This document shows, one piece after another, positions 1 through 9,400 of a stretch of DNA of 22,500 nt; position 1 is the first letter of the stretch; every line of letters starts with the position of its first letter. The translations under genes were made by a program, and so were the position numbers. The DNA is from Leishmania donovani (taxonomy: Eukaryota > Euglenozoa > Kinetoplastea > Trypanosomatida > Trypanosomatidae). Under the pieces are notes generated by a model. The model ran no database searches. It had not been told where the DNA came from and worked only from the letters and a program-made list of their open reading frames with translations. The DNA lies in the NCBI RefSeq assembly GCF_000227135.1, contig NC_018242.1:563417-585916 (forward strand). Reading direction: 5' to 3'.

Positions 1-843
1 GTGAGAGACGGGCGCCCCCAAAAAAATGCACAACGGCACCAGTGACGAGAAACAGGTGATGCACACACACACACACACGAAAGGAGGGCGGGTGTCACTG
101 CTGTAGAGAGCGCAGCAGCGGATCTGCCGAGTACGGCGAATCAAGAAGCCGCGCACCGTTGGTCGATGAGGAGAGTGGGGGGGGGCGGGCGGGGCGGAGC
201 AGGTGGGCCGGTAGAGAGAAGGGAGGACGTCGGTGGTGGATGAAACCGAAGTGGAAGATGATGGGCTCTGAGCATGATGGAGGAGGGTGGGAGGCAGGCC
301 CTACGGGTGTGAAGGACAACAATGTGCCTACCTACGCTTGTGCTCAGAGGGAGAGGGTGACGTGGGGGTGGGGGAGAGATGGGGAGGCGTCTTGCCAGTG
401 CTTTCTCGTTCTCACCCTCTTCCCAATGTCGCCCGGCACCAACACGCAGCCGGTCATCCACGCATATGTGTGCGCATCTGCCCCCGCTGCTGCTGCTCTC
501 TCTCTCTTCGGTGCTGCTAGTTTTATTCGTTTTCGGTTCGCTTATGTGTGATCGTGACCGCAGCGGATCGAAATGTTGTTCGAGGAGGGGTGGGGGAGGG
601 TTAGGCGAAGGAAAAGGGGAGCGCATCGACCATGTGCGCGTGCTCTGGTAAAACTGGAGTTTGCGGAGAGCGGAACAAATGTACGTGTGTGTCCTGAGAA
701 CGGGTGTGCCGAAGTGCCTGCGCACCGCGCCCCCTGGTCACCACCGCGGTGAGGCAAGCAGCAGCAGCAGCATCAGGTCGAACGGCAACGTTTGCTGCCC
801 ACCTCCTCCAACGATAGAGGTTACTCGGCGGCGTTCGCCCACC
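1..843. other. Spacer downstream of the TMEM164-like gene
   Basis: No gene is supported here. The stretch should hold the 3'UTR of the TMEM164-like gene and, near the left edge, upstream sequence of the next gene beyond the window. It contains a CA run at 62-78, a G-rich block at 177-194 and other G-runs (365-375, 587-600). The longest minus-strand frame (141-725) opens at a GTG and has spacer-like Pro/Ser/Arg/His composition. Confidence 0.6.
177..194 (+). other. G-quadruplex-type motif
   Basis: A nine-G run is followed by GGG and GGGG, separated by single C residues. If the nine-G run contributes two tracts this gives four tracts with very short loops. The motif is on the + strand, which is the template for the leftward transcription unit. 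Folding is inferred only from the pattern. Confidence 0.4.
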
Positions 844-1743
844 TTACTCAAGCTTCGTGAGTTTCCGAGCCGAGGTGAAGAGTTTGCCGATGACCTTGCC
901 GAGCATGCGGACGGCGATGTTGGCAACGATAGACAGCCCCACAAACACCGGCATAAGTGCCGGGCGGTAGAGCGCAGTCTTCAGCACGGCGGGTGCGCTG
1001 CTGCTCAGACGCGGCGGGGCGAGCTGGTAGTTCACGTTCAGGCCAAGCAGAAGCCCGCAAGGGGCTAGAAAGGCGAAGTTGACGAACGTCGGGACCCAAG
1101 TGAGGTGGTACAGGTGCGCCCAGTCGAGCCCGAGCGTGTCGTAGCGGGCGACGAAGTACAGCGGCAGCAGGAGCAGCAGAACATGATGCAGGAAAAAGAT
1201 GTAGCCCTCCCAGAGGTACTGATGATCGTCCCAGTCCGGCTGCACCAGTGCCCCAAGCGGGCTCCAGACCCAGTCCACCAACAGCGAGGCGAGGTAGCAG
1301 CCGCTCCCGTATTGGTGCGGCCTATCGCTCATGAAAATGTAGATCCACATCCCAGTGAATATGTGGCAGGGCATGAGAAGCCACCCCAGTTGCACAAAGG
1401 GCTTCGGCCGCGATGCCTTGGTAAGGCCCTGCACCGCCAAGCACGCCATCAATGTGTACGCAATCAGTCTGTTGATCGGGCATTTCAGTGAGCGGCCCAC
1501 TCCAGCTGTGCCGAGCCGCGCGATGGCTGCTGACCGGAAGCCGCGAGACTGGCGGTGCAGCACTGTGCAGAACAGCAGCGCCACCGCACTGAGCACCACG
1601 TGCAGCTTGGGAGGCTGAAACCAGTACTGGTGAGCGGGCATGACGCCCCAGCTCATGCCGGTGCGGTCTCCAATTACCGTGAGGACATCAGCGAACACAT
1701 CAGGCACGATGTAGTCGCACCACGCGACCACCTCTGCGTCCAT
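844..1743 (-). CDS. TMEM164-family multi-pass membrane protein (probable acyltransferase-like)
   Basis: A 299-aa protein, close to the length of human TMEM164. It has about six or seven hydrophobic segments, near residues 47-62, 92-106, 116-138, 180-200, 216-236 and 262-285. Family-like motifs are visible: MPCH at 124-127 after a hydrophobic stretch (the animal family has NPCH), a paired-His segment LHH at 185-187 followed by LLLLLPLYF, and LNVNYQLAPP near 235-244, matching the animal VNxNxxLCPA block. Human TMEM164 has been reported to make arachidonoyl ether phospholipids that promote ferroptosis; C126 here would be the family's key cysteine (recollection). The ATG at 1743 is used; the codon before it is TTG. 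No AG lies between the adjacent pyrimidine tract and this ATG, so a start at the next in-frame Met (residue 30) cannot be excluded. Substrate and location are unknown. Confidence 0.82.
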   Translation of the reverse strand: MDAEVVAWCDYIVPDVFADVLTVIGDRTGMSWGVMPAHQYWFQPPKLHVVLSAVALLFCTVLHRQSRGFRSAAIARLGTAGVGRSLKCPINRLIAYTLMACLAVQGLTKASRPKPFVQLGWLLMPCHIFTGMWIYIFMSDRPHQYGSGCYLASLLVDWVWSPLGALVQPDWDDHQYLWEGYIFFLHHVLLLLLPLYFVARYDTLGLDWAHLYHLTWVPTFVNFAFLAPCGLLLGLNVNYQLAPPRLSSSAPAVLKTALYRPALMPVFVGLSIVANIAVRMLGKVIGKLFTSARKLTKLE

Positions 1744-1826
1744 CAAGAAGAAGGGGAGAGAGGCAGGCAGGAGGGGGGGGGTGAAGGACGGAGACGATAA
1801 CGAGGCCGCAGGCGTGCAGGGCAGCC

Positions 1827-1848
1827 CTAGGGAAGGGTTAGAAGATAG
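1827..1848 (-). promoter_or_regulatory. Candidate SL trans-splice acceptor for the TMEM164-like gene
   Basis: On the minus strand a pyrimidine-rich stretch (CTATCTTCTAACCCTTCCCT) ends in AG at 1828-1827, giving an 84-nt leader. A longer pyrimidine tract lies between this AG and the ATG with no AG of its own before the start codon, so the assignment is weak. Confidence 0.3.
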
Positions 1849-2095
1849 CGCAGCTGCAACGGCGGTGTAACACCTTCCAAAAACAAAACAGCAGACGCGA
1901 AGCGGATACGGTCAATGTGGGCAAGCAAGAGGATAATTAGGGGCGATGACATCAAGCGATGTGGTGCGAGGCGGAGAGTGCGGGTTTGGCGCTGGGTGGG
2001 AGATTAGTGCGGGCTTTGCATGTATGTGTGCGCGTGCGTTTGAGGAGGACGTTCACGGAACGGGGGCGCGCCTGTACGTGGGCCATCATCCCCTC

Positions 2096-2115
2096 CGTGC
2101 CCCGCGCGGGGCACG
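2096..2115. repeat. 20-bp perfect GC-rich palindrome
   Basis: The sequence CGTGCCCCGCGCGGGGCACG equals its own reverse complement. As RNA it could form a stem of about eight pairs closed by a four-base loop. It lies in the spacer downstream of the 295-aa gene. No function is known to me. Confidence 0.85.
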
Positions 2116-2336
2116 CCGACGCGGCTGAGGCGCGGTGTGCGCACGAGGGTGGCCTCCGCTGCGTGCACGGGCAGGCCTTCTTCTCTGACTATTGTTTGCT
2201 TCATGTTACGGGTGAGGGCGCTTAGAGTGTAAGGAGGCAGAGAGCGAACCACACCATCGTACACACACACACACGATGGACAGCGACACGCACAAACGCC
2301 TTCGATGGCGGCGCACTGCTCGACTGTCGCGGCACC

Positions 2337-3224
2337 TCAGTCCTTGTCAGTTCCGTCCACCCCCTCTGCCCCCATCTCCCTCTCCAGTGCCTCCAGCTCC
2401 GCCTGCAGACGCGCGATCTCGTCATCGGTGGCCTCCGCCTCGCCCTCGCTTTCCGCGGAAGCCACAGTCGCCGAAGTAGTCGCGCTGGTCCGCGGCCCTC
2501 CTTCCACCTTATCATCCCCCGTGACCTTATCAGAGGCGGCCGCCGCAGAGGCCACGGCGCCAGACGTAACGGCGGCGTTGCGCTCCGCGTTCTCTTCGAG
2601 GGGGTAGTAGAGGAGGTCCACCGGCGATCTCTTATACCACGTCTGCTCTCCGGCCAAGTAGCGCCGGCAGTTGTCGCTCACGTTCCAGAAACCGAGCTCA
2701 TCCGCATGCTCGAGGGCATAGTTGGCGCAGTCCCTCCGATCCACCCGCAGGCACGCCTCAAGGAAGATCTCGAAGGAGTCATCGCTGAGGCGAATATAGT
2801 AGTGGTTTCTGCACTGGTTCAGCAGCTGACAGGCGTAGCTGAGGTCAAGCGGGCGCTCCACGAGGTCGAAGGCAGTGTGCAGGTCCTCTGCGGTGGGCCG
2901 ATCCGTACCTTGGAAGGAGTGGAACTTTTTGTACCACTCCAGTACGTACTTTTCCATGGACGTCTCGGGGCCCTCGAGGCGAGCCTTCTGGAGGAGGTGG
3001 CGCTTCTTGCTGAGCCACACCGGCTGATGCGCCATGCACTTCGGCCGCACATAGGGTCTGTCGAGGCCGCCTAGCCACGCCTGGTACAACATCTCCGTAC
3101 GCTGGTGGTCTGGCTGCTGGATAACAGTGTAGATCTTCCAGTTGTCGGCGCCCTTGAGGAAGAGCATCCAGTACGGTCTGCGGTACCGCAACGAGGCAAG
3201 GAGAGCCTGAGAGGTGGACAGCAT
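2337..3224 (-). CDS. Hypothetical protein, possibly mitochondrial, with helical-repeat-like core
   Basis: I do not recognise this 295-aa protein. The N-terminus (residues 1-24) is basic and hydrophobic with no acidic residue before D27, compatible with a mitochondrial presequence. Residues 111-190 look like consecutive amphipathic helix pairs, such as LHTAFDLVERPLDLSYACQL and then FEIFLEACLR and CANYALEHADELGF, in the style of PPR or other alpha-solenoid proteins; trypanosomatid mitochondria use many of these in ribosomes and RNA processing. Aromatic-rich LLYYPLEEN ends the folded part near 212. Residues 214-266 are Ala/Ser/Thr/acidic low complexity, and 268-284 read as a short coiled coil (IARLQAELEALEREM). 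The ATG at 3224 follows a candidate splice acceptor by 22 nt. The coding call is firm; the mitochondrial and PPR-like ideas are inference. Confidence 0.8.
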   Translation of the reverse strand: MLSTSQALLASLRYRRPYWMLFLKGADNWKIYTVIQQPDHQRTEMLYQAWLGGLDRPYVRPKCMAHQPVWLSKKRHLLQKARLEGPETSMEKYVLEWYKKFHSFQGTDRPTAEDLHTAFDLVERPLDLSYACQLLNQCRNHYYIRLSDDSFEIFLEACLRVDRRDCANYALEHADELGFWNVSDNCRRYLAGEQTWYKRSPVDLLYYPLEENAERNAAVTSGAVASAAAASDKVTGDDKVEGGPRTSATTSATVASAESEGEAEATDDEIARLQAELEALEREMGAEGVDGTDKD

Positions 3225-3246
3225 GATGGCGACCGGCTCCTCGTAC

Positions 3247-3312
3247 CTTTCGGCGTGTGTGTATGCAGAGTATTAGTCATCGCAGAGAGAGAACGAGAGA
3301 AAAAAAAAAAGA
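3247..3312 (-). promoter_or_regulatory. SL trans-splice acceptor for the 295-aa gene
   Basis: On the minus strand a run of 11 T and a CTCTCG/TTCTCTCTCT tract (3282-3310) is followed by the first AG (GAAAG) at 3248-3247, leaving a leader of about 22 nt before the ATG. An ATG in the intervening segment lies upstream of that AG, so it would be removed from the mature mRNA. Confidence 0.55.
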
Positions 3313-3518
3313 CGGGTGCGGAACAAGCGATGCGGTAAATAGGACGCCAGACTTACATGCGCGCACACACACACGCAAGCCCCACTACGTGTTTGTACCG
3401 ATGCGCGAGCCTACCACAGAGATAGGAGCGATCAGGACATGTGAGGGCGTTCGCCGTCACGTAGAAGCGCGTCATCACTAAGACTCTCGTGCTTTCTGTG
3501 ATGTGAGTGTAAGTTTGC

Positions 3519-3624
3519 GTGTGTGTGTGTGTGTGTGCACACGGCTCCCTCCGCTTCCTCTGCACAAATCTCCGTGCTCCGCCACACACACTCACCCCAC
3601 CCACACCCACACACACACACACAC
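3519..3624 (-). repeat. Inverted GT/CA dinucleotide tracts
   Basis: A 19-nt GT run (3519-3537) and a 17-nt CA run (3608-3624) are about 70 nt apart in opposite sense. Reading the transcript, (GU)n comes before (CA)n, so the two could pair into a long imperfect hairpin in the likely HRD1 3'UTR. Confidence 0.7.
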
Positions 3625-4043
3625 GCACACAGAGACGCGCCTCCCACCTCTCGTGGGCGTGGCGACGCCCTGTTCAGTCACCTTGAGGGCACTGTACTTG
3701 CCTTTCTTGCTTCCGTTCACTTTGATAGCCCAACGGACCCCTCCCCTCCCCCCATGGCAGGAGCACGCACACACACACGCAACGACAAGTACAGCAGATC
3801 ACCGGCACATGTCCGTGTAGACACACACACACACAGTCGACAAGAGAGTCGTTGAAAAGGGTTTGAGAGAGCGCGGCCGTGCATCCGTGCGCCCTTACTG
3901 CCCCCTTCCCATTTTCGCATCTGTCTCTGCTCGTGTGTACCACAACGGCATCGCCTTACGCATGTCCGACCCCAGGAGGAAGGGAGGGAGTGCAGCCTCG
4001 GCGACTCGCTCCATTCAGCAGAGAGAGAGACCGTCTCGCTCCA

Positions 4044-5480
4044 TCACGGCGGGTAGCCCGCCTCCTCGGCGAGCTGCAGAGCGACTTGCAGTTCCCTCTC
4101 CGCCTCTCGCAGGCGCTTGTGGTACTCTTGGTACGCCTTCATCTTCAGCTGATCAGCCGTCTGCGGGGTCGTCATCCCGTCTGAGGGAGGCGGCGTCGTG
4201 CGATGCGGACTGCCGCTGCCTGCACCCGTGGCAACGGGGTGGCTACCTGTGGCGGCAGCGCTACTCGCCGCTGGCGGCGGAGGGCACAGCTGCTGCCTGT
4301 ACCGTTCGTACGCCTCGCGAATCTCGGCCTCCATGTCGTCGGAGGTGTCGGTCGGCTGCTGGTGAGCGGGGGTTCCCTCCTGAGCCTCAGGTACCGCCGC
4401 GCCTTCTACCACGCCCGCTGGCGCCGGCTCGGCCTCCGCGGTAGGTGGAACCGCCGAGCCGTCGCCGCCGCGCATCTGCATGATGTTTGCCCTGCAGTAC
4501 GGACACGTTGAGTGGCCTTCCAGCCACCGCTCGAGGCAGTCGATGTGGTAGCAGTGACCGCATGGTAGCCGCTTCGTACCACCACCAGGCACCATGTCCT
4601 CGTAGCAAATCGTACACCGCACGTCGCGCGCCAGATCCTCGGCGGTGGCGTCAGGCATGCTGTTCCGCACCCGCCGGGCCAAGACGAGGAACTCGGCCAG
4701 CCCGGATGTCTTCTCGAAGATTCGCAGCACGTGCCCCACGAACCCGCGCAAGAGCAGCAGCGGCAGCGCCGCCTTGTAAAAAATGTACGCGTAAACGCTG
4801 ACGAACAGCAGCGACTCTGCAATGCTCGTGACGGCGTCCGCCACAAAAGGAAGAAGTGTGTGCTGGCCACGAAGGACGAACAGACTGGCGAAGTGCACCG
4901 TGCTGCGCAGCGATGAGCTCAGCAGCAGCATGTAGATGAGAATCATGGAGTAGTGCATCGACGCCTTCTCCTCGTTCAACTCCGGCCGTGTCTTAATCAT
5001 CCACGTCAGCAGCCCAACGTCGCAGATGATCGCAAAGCACAGGTACGCCGGCATGCGCGTCGCGGAAATCCACGTCATCTGCACCGTCGACAGTGTCGTG
5101 ACGCGCTCCGACGCGAGCTTGTGCAGCACGCGCCACGCGAGCGTGAAAAGGAAGAAGAAGCTTGCGGCGCTTATGATCGGCTGGTCCATGTACAGCGGCA
5201 CCACGACGCACTCCACCGTGTAGAGCGTGAAGGACGTGAGCAGCGCCGTCTCCTCCGACGCGTTCAGCTGCCCAAAGAAGCACCACTGCAGCACCATCCA
5301 CAGCACCACGGTAAAGGCGATGGCGGTGTTGACGATGAGCAACCGGAAAGAGGACGAGTTTGCCAAGGCGACCATCGCTGGGTAGAACTCACGGTACGTG
5401 TTGGCGTAGTCAGCCAAGAACAAGGAGCACGCGAGGAAAGAGGAGACCACATAGGCCACAACTGATGTACGACCCACCAT
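4044..5480 (-). CDS. HRD1: HRD1/synoviolin-type ER membrane RING E3 ubiquitin ligase
   Basis: A 478-aa protein that should carry the ubiquitin-ligase step of ER-associated degradation. Its multi-span N-terminal half (hydrophobic segments at about 5-23, 46-68, 79-118, 145-162, 177-202 and 210-245) carries synoviolin-like FFGQL near 68-72 and a VLHKLASERV segment near 118-127 matching FHWLAEDRV. Just before the RING is NSMPDATAEDL, matching the YPDATPEEL of animal HRD1. The RING-H2 has all eight ligands: C289, C292, C307, H309, H312, C315, C326 and C329. A Pro/Ala/Thr-rich tail (340-440) ends in a charged helix, probably a coiled coil, near 445-472. The frame stays open upstream to 5666, but the ATG at 5480 (MVGRT) fits the family N-terminus and follows a good acceptor by under 30 nt. 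Partners such as HRD3 or DERLIN are not in this window. Confidence 0.92.
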   Translation of the reverse strand: MVGRTSVVAYVVSSFLACSLFLADYANTYREFYPAMVALANSSSFRLLIVNTAIAFTVVLWMVLQWCFFGQLNASEETALLTSFTLYTVECVVVPLYMDQPIISAASFFFLFTLAWRVLHKLASERVTTLSTVQMTWISATRMPAYLCFAIICDVGLLTWMIKTRPELNEEKASMHYSMILIYMLLLSSSLRSTVHFASLFVLRGQHTLLPFVADAVTSIAESLLFVSVYAYIFYKAALPLLLLRGFVGHVLRIFEKTSGLAEFLVLARRVRNSMPDATAEDLARDVRCTICYEDMVPGGGTKRLPCGHCYHIDCLERWLEGHSTCPYCRANIMQMRGGDGSAVPPTAEAEPAPAGVVEGAAVPEAQEGTPAHQQPTDTSDDMEAEIREAYERYRQQLCPPPPAASSAAATGSHPVATGAGSGSPHRTTPPPSDGMTTPQTADQLKMKAYQEYHKRLREAERELQVALQLAEEAGYPP

Positions 5481-6413
5481 GGCGACCTCGCAATGGCTGC
5501 CGGCGCGACTCGAAAAGGTGAAAAGAGCAGTAAAAGGATACAGCGACGGGTGCACCGAGAGGTGCGCCGCACGCAGGCGCCTGTGTCCGTGCGTGTAAGC
5601 GAAGCCGTATGCGAGTGTATCGGTGTATATTCGACCCTGAAGCAGAGAGCACTTCGTGCCCTCCACCAGAGCGAGGAAAGCGAGCGGAAGATAGGGAGAG
5701 TGACAGAAAGAGGCGAAGGTGACGTATCATAGCAATGGGCACCATCGTCATGGGCGCCTGTGCAGCACAGCGGCCTAACTCGGCACGACGGGTTGGTGGG
5801 CGAGCGGTGCCGCACTGGCCTGCAGACGGCTTACGCGATACCGCGCACAACGTCGAAACATCTCTTCCCTTCGCCACACACCTCTCTGTCGGTGCAGGGC
5901 ACCGACGCGGCGCAGCGAAACGCAGGCATCGGCGTGCCTTGTATGTCAGCTGTCCATGAGGGTTTCACGGCGGACGGGCGGCGTATCGGACGCACTTCCA
6001 CTGCGTGTTGCGGTCATGTCAAGGCCGCGCCGTGCATTAACAAGGACTCTATCGCCACCACCACCACCACCATAGCAGCACAGCGCGCACACACTGCAGC
6101 TCCATGTGAGAAGGTGCAAGCGGCGGCGAAGGTCGCGCTTGCCAGCTTGGGAGAAAGGGAGGGATGAACAGAGGAGCGAGAGCGCCGCGAGGGCCCTTGG
6201 CCAGCGCAGCAAGCGAAGGAATGACGCGGAAGTCGACCCGCCATTGTCACGACAGCCTCCTGGCCAGCCCTTCAAGTGCATGTGTGAGGGGGGAGAAAAG
6301 GGAGAAGGGGGCTGCTCACCGATACGAGTGAAGTCCCTGCCCAATATTTGCCATCACAGAGAGGTGGGACCGTCAAGAAGCAGCGAGAGCCCCCTCGTGC
6401 ACTTCGGATCGTA
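5481..6413. other. Spacer between MSH3 and HRD1
   Basis: No gene is supported. It should contain the MSH3 3'UTR and the HRD1 processing signals. A short CCA/CAC repeat lies at 6055-6072. Minus-strand frames here (for example 5946-6344) open at TTG and have spacer-like composition. Confidence 0.6.
5497..5540 (-). promoter_or_regulatory. SL trans-splice acceptor for HRD1
   Basis: On the minus strand the tract TATCCTTTTACTGCTCTTTT and following CACCTTTTCG lead to AG at 5510-5509, with a second AG at 5498-5497. Either gives a leader of 16-28 nt with no upstream ATG, which supports the ATG at 5480 as the start. Confidence 0.6.
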
Positions 6414-9400
6414 TCACGAAGACAGAAAACGACGCACCTCGTAGAGGTCCTGTTTCACGCGATGCTGCTGCTCCGCCTCGGCGCTTAGGCGGCTGGCGGT
6501 GTCCGTCACCCCAGATGGCAGACCCGCTTCGCGGCCGATGGCTACACCAAAGCTGGACGGCGTGACGCCGCGGCACGGCTTGTAGGTGAAGACCAACGGC
6601 GGCTTCATGCCATGGCCGGCGAGTGGGTTTGGGCCTGACTCCTTGAAGCCCATGTAGTAGCACGTCACGTCGCGAGCTTCGTCGGCGTCCATCCGCCTCT
6701 CTTCATTTTCGCCGCTGCCGGTGATCCTCTGCGCCACGTAGGGATCGCACAGATAGCAGTAGTGCGTCACGAACACGGTAGTGGCCCGACGGTCTAGCAA
6801 GTACTCCAGCGTCGCGGCGGCAACGGCAGCACCGTCGAAGCTGCTTGTGCCGCGCCCCAGCTCGTCCATCAGAACGAGCGAATGGGGCAGCTGTGGGGCG
6901 CGCAGGATGCGACTTGTCTCGTCCATCTCAGAGAGAAAGGTGGAGGCCCCTTCGAGGATGGAGTCGCTAGCGCCCATGCGGCAATATATGCCCTCGAACA
7001 CCGGCAGCTCCGCTGCGTCGGCCGGCACGCCGCAGCCTATTTGCGCCAGCACGACGAACGTACCCACCATGCGCATGAGAGCAGACTTGCCGCCCATGTT
7101 TGGCCCCGTCAGCAGCCACGCCCCGCCTGCGCGCAGCTGCACATCGCAGCTGACGTAGCCGTGAGGGAGAAGCCGATCGAGGATGGGGTGGCGGCCCTGC
7201 CGAATGGTGAGCACCACGGGCGACGACGCCGACGTAGACTGCCGCGCACACTCTGGTAGCGCCACGAGCGCTGGCATTACGTAACCCGGCTGCTGGGACA
7301 CCAACGCCAGGGAGCGGAGAGCGTCCAGTGATGCGATGGCCTCCACTACGCCCGTCAGCACCCGCATCACTTCTACGTCAGCGACGGTGTCACGCTGGTG
7401 CTGCCACCAAGCCGCGGTGGCCGCCAGCGACAGCCGCTCCGTCGCCGCCGTCAGGGCAATGTGCTGCTCTGTGATAATCGGCGTGTGGTATCGCACATTC
7501 GTCTTCGTGCGTGTCTGCACCACCCAGTCCGACGGCACGCGCGCGCACTTGCAGGCCGGCACGTCGAGTAGAAAGGGAGTGCCGCAGATGGCGCGATACT
7601 CGAGCCCCGGCAAGCCTAGCACCTTTCGCGCTGCCTCCAGCTCCGCCTGCAGGGCAGCCTCCGCCTTCTGCCTGGCCTTCAGATGCGGCAGCAACGCGTC
7701 CGGCACGGCGCGACCGCCCTCCGTGAAGTACTCTAGCGGTGTCGTCGCGGTGGTGCGTAGCAATGCAGCATGCCTCTCGAGCAGTCGCGCCACCGCAGGG
7801 CCATGTACACTCGCCAGCAGCTGAGTAAGAAGAGGCGGCGGTCGGCTGCTGCTGAGCCCAGCATCGCCCTCCCTGTCGCACAGCTGCGCTGCGAGCACTG
7901 AAACACTTCTTACCATGCGCAGCAGGCGCACGAACTCTACAACCTGGCAGCGCTCAGCATACAGCTTGCTCACGACGGCTTCAACATCCCCCTGGCGCGC
8001 GCACTCGTGAAGGAGATCCTCGATTTGGCCGTCGTCTTTGCAGGCCATGAGGTAGGCGAGTACTTCCTGCCGGGCGACAATGGAGGCGCGCTCGCACAGA
8101 GGTGCAGCAAGCCACCGGCGTAGACACCGTGACCCACACGGTGTGACGCTGTGGTCGAGCAGCCCGACCAAGGAGCCGCGGAGTCCTACACTGCTGTGAA
8201 AAACGTCCAACGCGCGCAGCGTCGGACCGGGTAGGTGTAGGCAGCGGAGCCGCGCGTCTGTGCTCGCGCCGTCGTGCGCTGGAGGTGCCGCCGCTGCCGC
8301 TCCTTCTTCGTTTTCGCGGAGCGCCTCTTCAGTTGAGCTTCCGCGCGCGCACAGCGACCGGTACACCTGGTCCAGCCTGTACGGCTTCAGATACGCCTCA
8401 ATGGCAGCGTCGATGCTCTGCCCTGCGGCATAGACGTAGCCAGAGACGCTGACGTTCTTGCCATCTTCCTCCCCGTTCGCCGTCGGTCCGAAGTTGAGTG
8501 GCAGCCCCTGGCGCAGAGCCGTGGCGTACACCTTCGGCAGAGCCTTCAAAAAGCATGCTGTCGTGCGTTGAAGCGGCACGTCGCGGCCGCCGCGCGCTCT
8601 CGATGGGGACTCTGCCGCCAGCACAATCACCTCGGCGATGTCGTACCGCTGCGTGACATCCTCCAGCTCGAGAGCGCCTCGAACGTCGAAGCGCAGGCAC
8701 CGCTGCGTCACGAAGCTCACCAGCACCACCGAGAGCGGCGGCCGCGCTGCTGTGGGTGCGTCGTCAGCGTCGTTGGTGCCGCGCATACGACCGCAGCAGC
8801 CGGCATCTATGAAACACAGGAAGAGCTCTGACGCGCCTGCGTCTGACGAAGGAGGCGCGTGCGGTGGTGGCCAGCTGAAGCCGGTGCCATCCCCCTCCTC
8901 GGCTTCTCCCGCTCCGGCGCAGCTCTCCTCTGCTGGGACTTTGGAGGCATCCCCGGGGCCGCAGCCGTTGCCACCGCCGTTAGTGACGCGTTCCGTGGGG
9001 AGGAGGGTACCGCGGCTATACAGCTGCGACACACTGCGGGTGAAGAGGCCGCTCTTGAGCCCGTCCGCTGCCCGCATAGCCGCCGACTCCTGATCAGCAA
9101 AGCCGACGTGGTACCCCATAGCCACAAGCCGGTGCACGTAGAGGTCCACACGGGTGTACGGGAAACTGCTGTACTCGAAGGGTTGCCCTGGAATACACAT
9201 GATGCCGACGCGGCGGCTGACAGCGCGGCTGTCGGAGCCGTAGAATTTTACACGATAACCGCAAGCGACCATCAAGATCACATGCGGCGAGATGGATTCT
9301 TTCAGTGCCACTACCTGTTGCTCGAGGGGGGTCAGGCTAACGCCCTCGGTCTCCCCTTTTACAGCTGATCGACAGCATAAAACCTCGATGGCGTGCGCGA

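Larger units (their letters stand above)
1744..2336. other. Spacer between the 295-aa gene and the TMEM164-like gene
   Basis: No gene is supported. It contains a pyrimidine tract on the coding strand next to the TMEM164-like start (1744-1790), a candidate acceptor near 1827, a 20-bp perfect palindrome at 2096-2115 and a CA run at 2261-2274. It should contain the 3'UTR of the 295-aa gene. Confidence 0.6.
3225..4043. other. Spacer between HRD1 and the 295-aa gene
   Basis: No gene is supported. Reading leftward, it should hold the HRD1 3'UTR and then the processing signals of the 295-aa gene. It is dominated by CA/GT tracts: GT at 3519-3537, CA at 3608-3624, and further short CA runs near 3366-3374, 3768-3779 and 3821-3833. 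Confidence 0.6.

Noticed and set aside
141..725. 194-codon minus-strand frame at the left end
   Set aside because: It opens at GTG and is Pro/Ser/His/Arg low complexity. There is no start context or domain.
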